A stretch of DNA of 64,000 nt from JBBDWK01 sp040902885 (lineage in GTDB: Bacteria > Acidobacteriota > Terriglobia > Bryobacterales > Bryobacteraceae), in NCBI GenBank assembly GCA_040902885.1, contig JBBDWK010000081.1:29746-93745 (forward strand), in the 5' to 3' direction. The position numbers and the translations under genes were made by a program. The notes under the pieces are model-generated. The model was given only the letters and a program-made list of their open reading frames with translations. It had not been told where the DNA came from and did not search any database. Shown here in pieces: positions 61,758 to 64,000 of this stretch. The first letter of the stretch is position 1, and each line of letters opens with the position of its first letter.

Positions 61758-63049
61758 GCAAAAACCTCTTCCCGTTGTGCGGCAGAGGCCTGTGCGAGCA
61801 CATACGGCCCTTCGGGAATCAGGGCGATGCGCGCGCCCGCCGGAAGCGATGCAACGAGAGCGGAGACTGCATCCGGCGCCGATCCGTAAGACTTGCCCCA
61901 GAGCGAAGCGTGATACTCGGCGGGCAAACCCGGGACATAGAACAACACTTCGGCTTTTCCGGTCACCAGGCCCAGCTTCTCCAACTGCCACTGATCCACC
62001 ACCACCGGCGCAGCCGCAATGTGGTCGAGAAAAGCCCGGTCGGAAGGGTGGCCGGCCAGCATGTGGCGGAATTCCGGCGCGCCGGCGCCCTCCTCACAAG
62101 CCGCGAGCAGCAGAATCCTGCCGCCCGGCTTGACGATGTGCGAGGCTGCCGTGACGCCCTTGATGGCCTGATAAAACGTGAGGTCGAGCGGGTAGCCGGC
62201 GGAGGTCGTAATCACCGCGTCAACCGGCTCCTCCAGAGTCTCCAGCATCACGCGCGAAACGAATTCCACGCCCTTTGCATGGGCGGCGCGAGGGTTGCCG
62301 GCGAACACGCCGGCGATCTTCTTTCCGCGGGCGAGCGCCACATCCACCAGGAAATCGTGCCGGACCATGGCGGAGATTTCGAGCAGCTCCTTGTGCAGCG
62401 GGTTGTCTTCGATGGAACCCTCCACGGCCCTCGCGTCGCGCATGAACCTGGGGCTGTGCAGCACCTTGATGGTCTCCTGCGCGGCGAGGCCGGGGGCGAT
62501 CAGCTTGCGGCCGCCTGAAAAGCCCAGCATCAGGTGCGGCTCGATGAACCCCAGGGTGATATGCAGGTCCGCGGCGACAAAACGTTCGTCGATGTAGACC
62601 GGCGTCCCGGATGCCGTCGATCCCAGATGCCGGTGCTCGGCGAGCTGGCGCGCGTTGTGGTTCGCCACCTGGTACGTCGCGGCGATCTCCTCGCCCACGA
62701 TCTCGCGGATTTCGGCTTCCGTCGCCGGCCGGTGCAGGCCCGTCGCAATGAGAATCGCAATGCCTTCGCGCGGGACGCCGGCCGCTTCCAGGCGGCGGAG
62801 CAGCGGAGGCAGCACCTGACGATTCGGCGCAGGACGCGTGATGTCGCAGACCGAGATGGCCGCGCTGCGTTTCCCTTTCGCCAATGCGGCCAGCGGCGGG
62901 GCTCCGATGGGCGCGTCGAGTGCGTTCTCAAGAGCCGCCGCGGGATCTTCCAGGGGTTGCGCCGACCGCGCTTCCAGCACGCGATAGCGGAACCCCTCCG
63001 GCAGCTCGACCGTCAGGCCGGTCTTCCCAAACGCAAAATCCATCCGCAT
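61754..63049 (-). CDS. larA: LarA-family nickel-pincer racemase/epimerase
   Basis: 431 residues from the ATG at 63049 (MRMDFAFGKTG). Conserved LarA features: SVCDITRPAPNRQVLPPLL, ATGLHRPATEAE with the catalytic His, and LGFIEPHLMLGFSGGRKLIAPGLA with the second His and the Lys that binds the NPN cofactor. It should interconvert lactate enantiomers or related 2-hydroxy acids. Cofactor genes larB/C/E are not in the window. It is divergent from recO and coupled to DUF1080, so a sugar-acid substrate is possible. Confidence 0.88.
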   Translation of the reverse strand: MRMDFAFGKTGLTVELPEGFRYRVLEARSAQPLEDPAAALENALDAPIGAPPLAALAKGKRSAAISVCDITRPAPNRQVLPPLLRRLEAAGVPREGIAILIATGLHRPATEAEIREIVGEEIAATYQVANHNARQLAEHRHLGSTASGTPVYIDERFVAADLHITLGFIEPHLMLGFSGGRKLIAPGLAAQETIKVLHSPRFMRDARAVEGSIEDNPLHKELLEISAMVRHDFLVDVALARGKKIAGVFAGNPRAAHAKGVEFVSRVMLETLEEPVDAVITTSAGYPLDLTFYQAIKGVTAASHIVKPGGRILLLAACEEGAGAPEFRHMLAGHPSDRAFLDHIAAAPVVVDQWQLEKLGLVTGKAEVLFYVPGLPAEYHASLWGKSYGSAPDAVSALVASLPAGARIALIPEGPYVLAQASAAQREEVFA

Positions 63050-63151
63050 ATGGCAAACGGTATCACACAGACGCCGCGGGCGATACACTGGAGGTATGGA
63101 GTTACTCCGGCTGTTCGCCGTCCCGGCCTGTGCTACTCTGAAAACTTCCAC

Positions 63152-63925
63152 GTGCCGGCTCGTGTAAGCGAAGCCATCGTGTTGCGAACGTATCCGCTCA
63201 AAGAAGCGGATCTCGTGGTCAGTTTTCTCAGCAGGGATCAGGGCAAGCTGCGCGGGGTAGCACGGCGCGCGCGGCGGCCCAGGAACAGTTTCGGCTCGGG
63301 GCTGGAGAGGCTCTCGCACGTGAGAATGTCGTACTTCCAGCGCGAGAACCGGGAACTGGCGGCTCTGGACTCCTGCGAGCTGATTCACTCCCAGTTTGGA
63401 CTGCTGCCGGACTACACGGCGTCCGTGGCGCTGGACTATCTGGCGGAAGTTACCGACCAGTTACTGCCGGCCGGGGAGCCGAACGAACGTTTTTTCCGGC
63501 TCCTGGTGGCGGTTCTGGACCACTTGGGAAGCGGGGCCGAGGGCAGTGTTTGGAGGGGTGTGACGTATTTCAGCATATGGGCGCTGCGGCTCTCGGGCTT
63601 GCTTCCGGAGCTGCATGTCTGCCTTCGATGCGGGCTTTGGCTGGACGATCCGGAAGCTCCGCAGGCGGCCTTCTTCGCCCGGGGCCGGGCCGGTTTGGTG
63701 TGCGCAAGCTGCCGCGGCCCGCTTGATTTGAGGGATGCCTGGGAGTTGTGCCTAGCGTCGCGAAAGATGGCCGGGGAGATGTTGCAGAAGCCGCCGGCGC
63801 TAGCGGCCGCCGCGATGCGGGGACCACAAGAGGGCGCCGATCTGCGGCGCTTCCTGGTCCAGCAGATCGAAAGCCACGTGGAGCGAAAGCTGGTGACCGC
63901 CCCGATGATGGAGGCGTTAGCGTAG
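63152..63925 (+). CDS. recO: DNA repair protein RecO
   Basis: 257 residues from GTG, which gives MPARVSEAIVLRTYPLKEAD. The OB-fold N-terminus (VVSFLSRDQGKLRGVARRARRP) and the zinc finger CLRCG...CASC (about 178-203) are present. A long upstream extension of the frame is antisense to larA and ignored. RecO loads RecA at gaps with RecR. Confidence 0.93.
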   Translation: MPARVSEAIVLRTYPLKEADLVVSFLSRDQGKLRGVARRARRPRNSFGSGLERLSHVRMSYFQRENRELAALDSCELIHSQFGLLPDYTASVALDYLAEVTDQLLPAGEPNERFFRLLVAVLDHLGSGAEGSVWRGVTYFSIWALRLSGLLPELHVCLRCGLWLDDPEAPQAAFFARGRAGLVCASCRGPLDLRDAWELCLASRKMAGEMLQKPPALAAAAMRGPQEGADLRRFLVQQIESHVERKLVTAPMMEALA

Positions 63926-63945
63926 TGCGGCACGCAGATCATCAA

Positions 63946-64000
63946 CAACCGCTCCCTCACGGTCGCGGCTCTGAAAGGGCTTACGGAGCCGCGACCGTGA
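63946..64000. repeat. Second copy of the dispersed hairpin repeat, cut by the window edge
   Basis: Left arm 63946-63971 and the first 15 bp of the right arm 63986-64000 around a 14-bp loop. It matches the element at 25478-25544 except for one base in the left arm (CTCACGG instead of CTGACGG), which is matched by the complementary change on the right (GTGA instead of GTCA). It lies 20 bp after the recO stop. Confidence 0.85.

Overview
The window looks like a chromosomal segment of a GC-rich acidobacterium, most likely of the Solibacter/Bryobacter type. The signs are a PadR regulator paired with a duplicated-type ABC permease, an Oar-like TonB-dependent receptor with an N-terminal carboxypeptidase-regulatory domain, a PEP-CTERM protein, BlaI/BlaR1 modules, Tat-type Gfo/Idh/MocA and DUF1080 proteins, and a dispersed long-arm hairpin repeat. 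This assignment is inference from gene content; no rRNA is present.

Layout. 1-5.4 kb: the 5' end of an ABC permease with its PadR regulator, a DUF4239 membrane protein, a TPR protein and a methyltransferase. 5.4-10.6 kb: an exported ankyrin protein with a CxxCH motif and cyclase-like repeats, then a blaI - blaR1 (fused to ankyrin repeats) - serine beta-lactamase-like operon with two operator half-site pairs lying on its promoter. 10.7-26.9 kb, all on the minus strand: a full division and cell-wall (dcw) cluster transcribed mraZ-rsmH-ftsL-ftsI-murE-murF-mraY-murD-ftsW-murG-murC-ftsQ-ftsA-ftsZ, headed by MraZ boxes with an 11-bp period and interrupted between rsmH and ftsL by a perfect 27-bp-arm hairpin. 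27-31.7 kb: an alkyltransferase-like protein, a GT-C-like membrane protein, a general stress protein and a PEP-CTERM protein.

31.9-34.9 kb is the accessory part: a ParB-fold protein overlapping a DNA adenine methylase, a doubly frameshifted phage-type small gene, and tRNA-Ser(TGA) with its 3' end facing these genes. 35-38 kb: a small membrane protein and ftsY-ribD-ribE, then a frameshifted response-regulator remnant. 38.4-44.4 kb: a TRIC-type channel, a VOC protein, a metzincin-like exported protein and a large TonB-dependent receptor. 44.5-50 kb: endonuclease IV, leuS, an oxidoreductase and a broken DUF2231 gene in front of a conserved unknown gene.

50-55.4 kb encodes a two-subunit radical-dehydratase-activase-type iron-sulfur system. 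55.6-60.5 kb is a minus-strand run: ECF sigma factor, membrane-anchored putative sigma regulator, rsmA, dinB-like gene, polysaccharide deacetylase, acyl carrier protein and ketoacyl synthase; the last three recall nodB-nodF-nodE. 60.5-64 kb: a stand-alone ATPase, DUF1080 protein, LarA-type lactate racemase and recO, ending inside another copy of the hairpin repeat.

The most promising leads are the BlaR1-ankyrin sensor operon, the ParB-like/Dam pair beside a tRNA, the NodBFE-like cassette, and the hairpin repeat family, whose copies differ by compensatory base changes.
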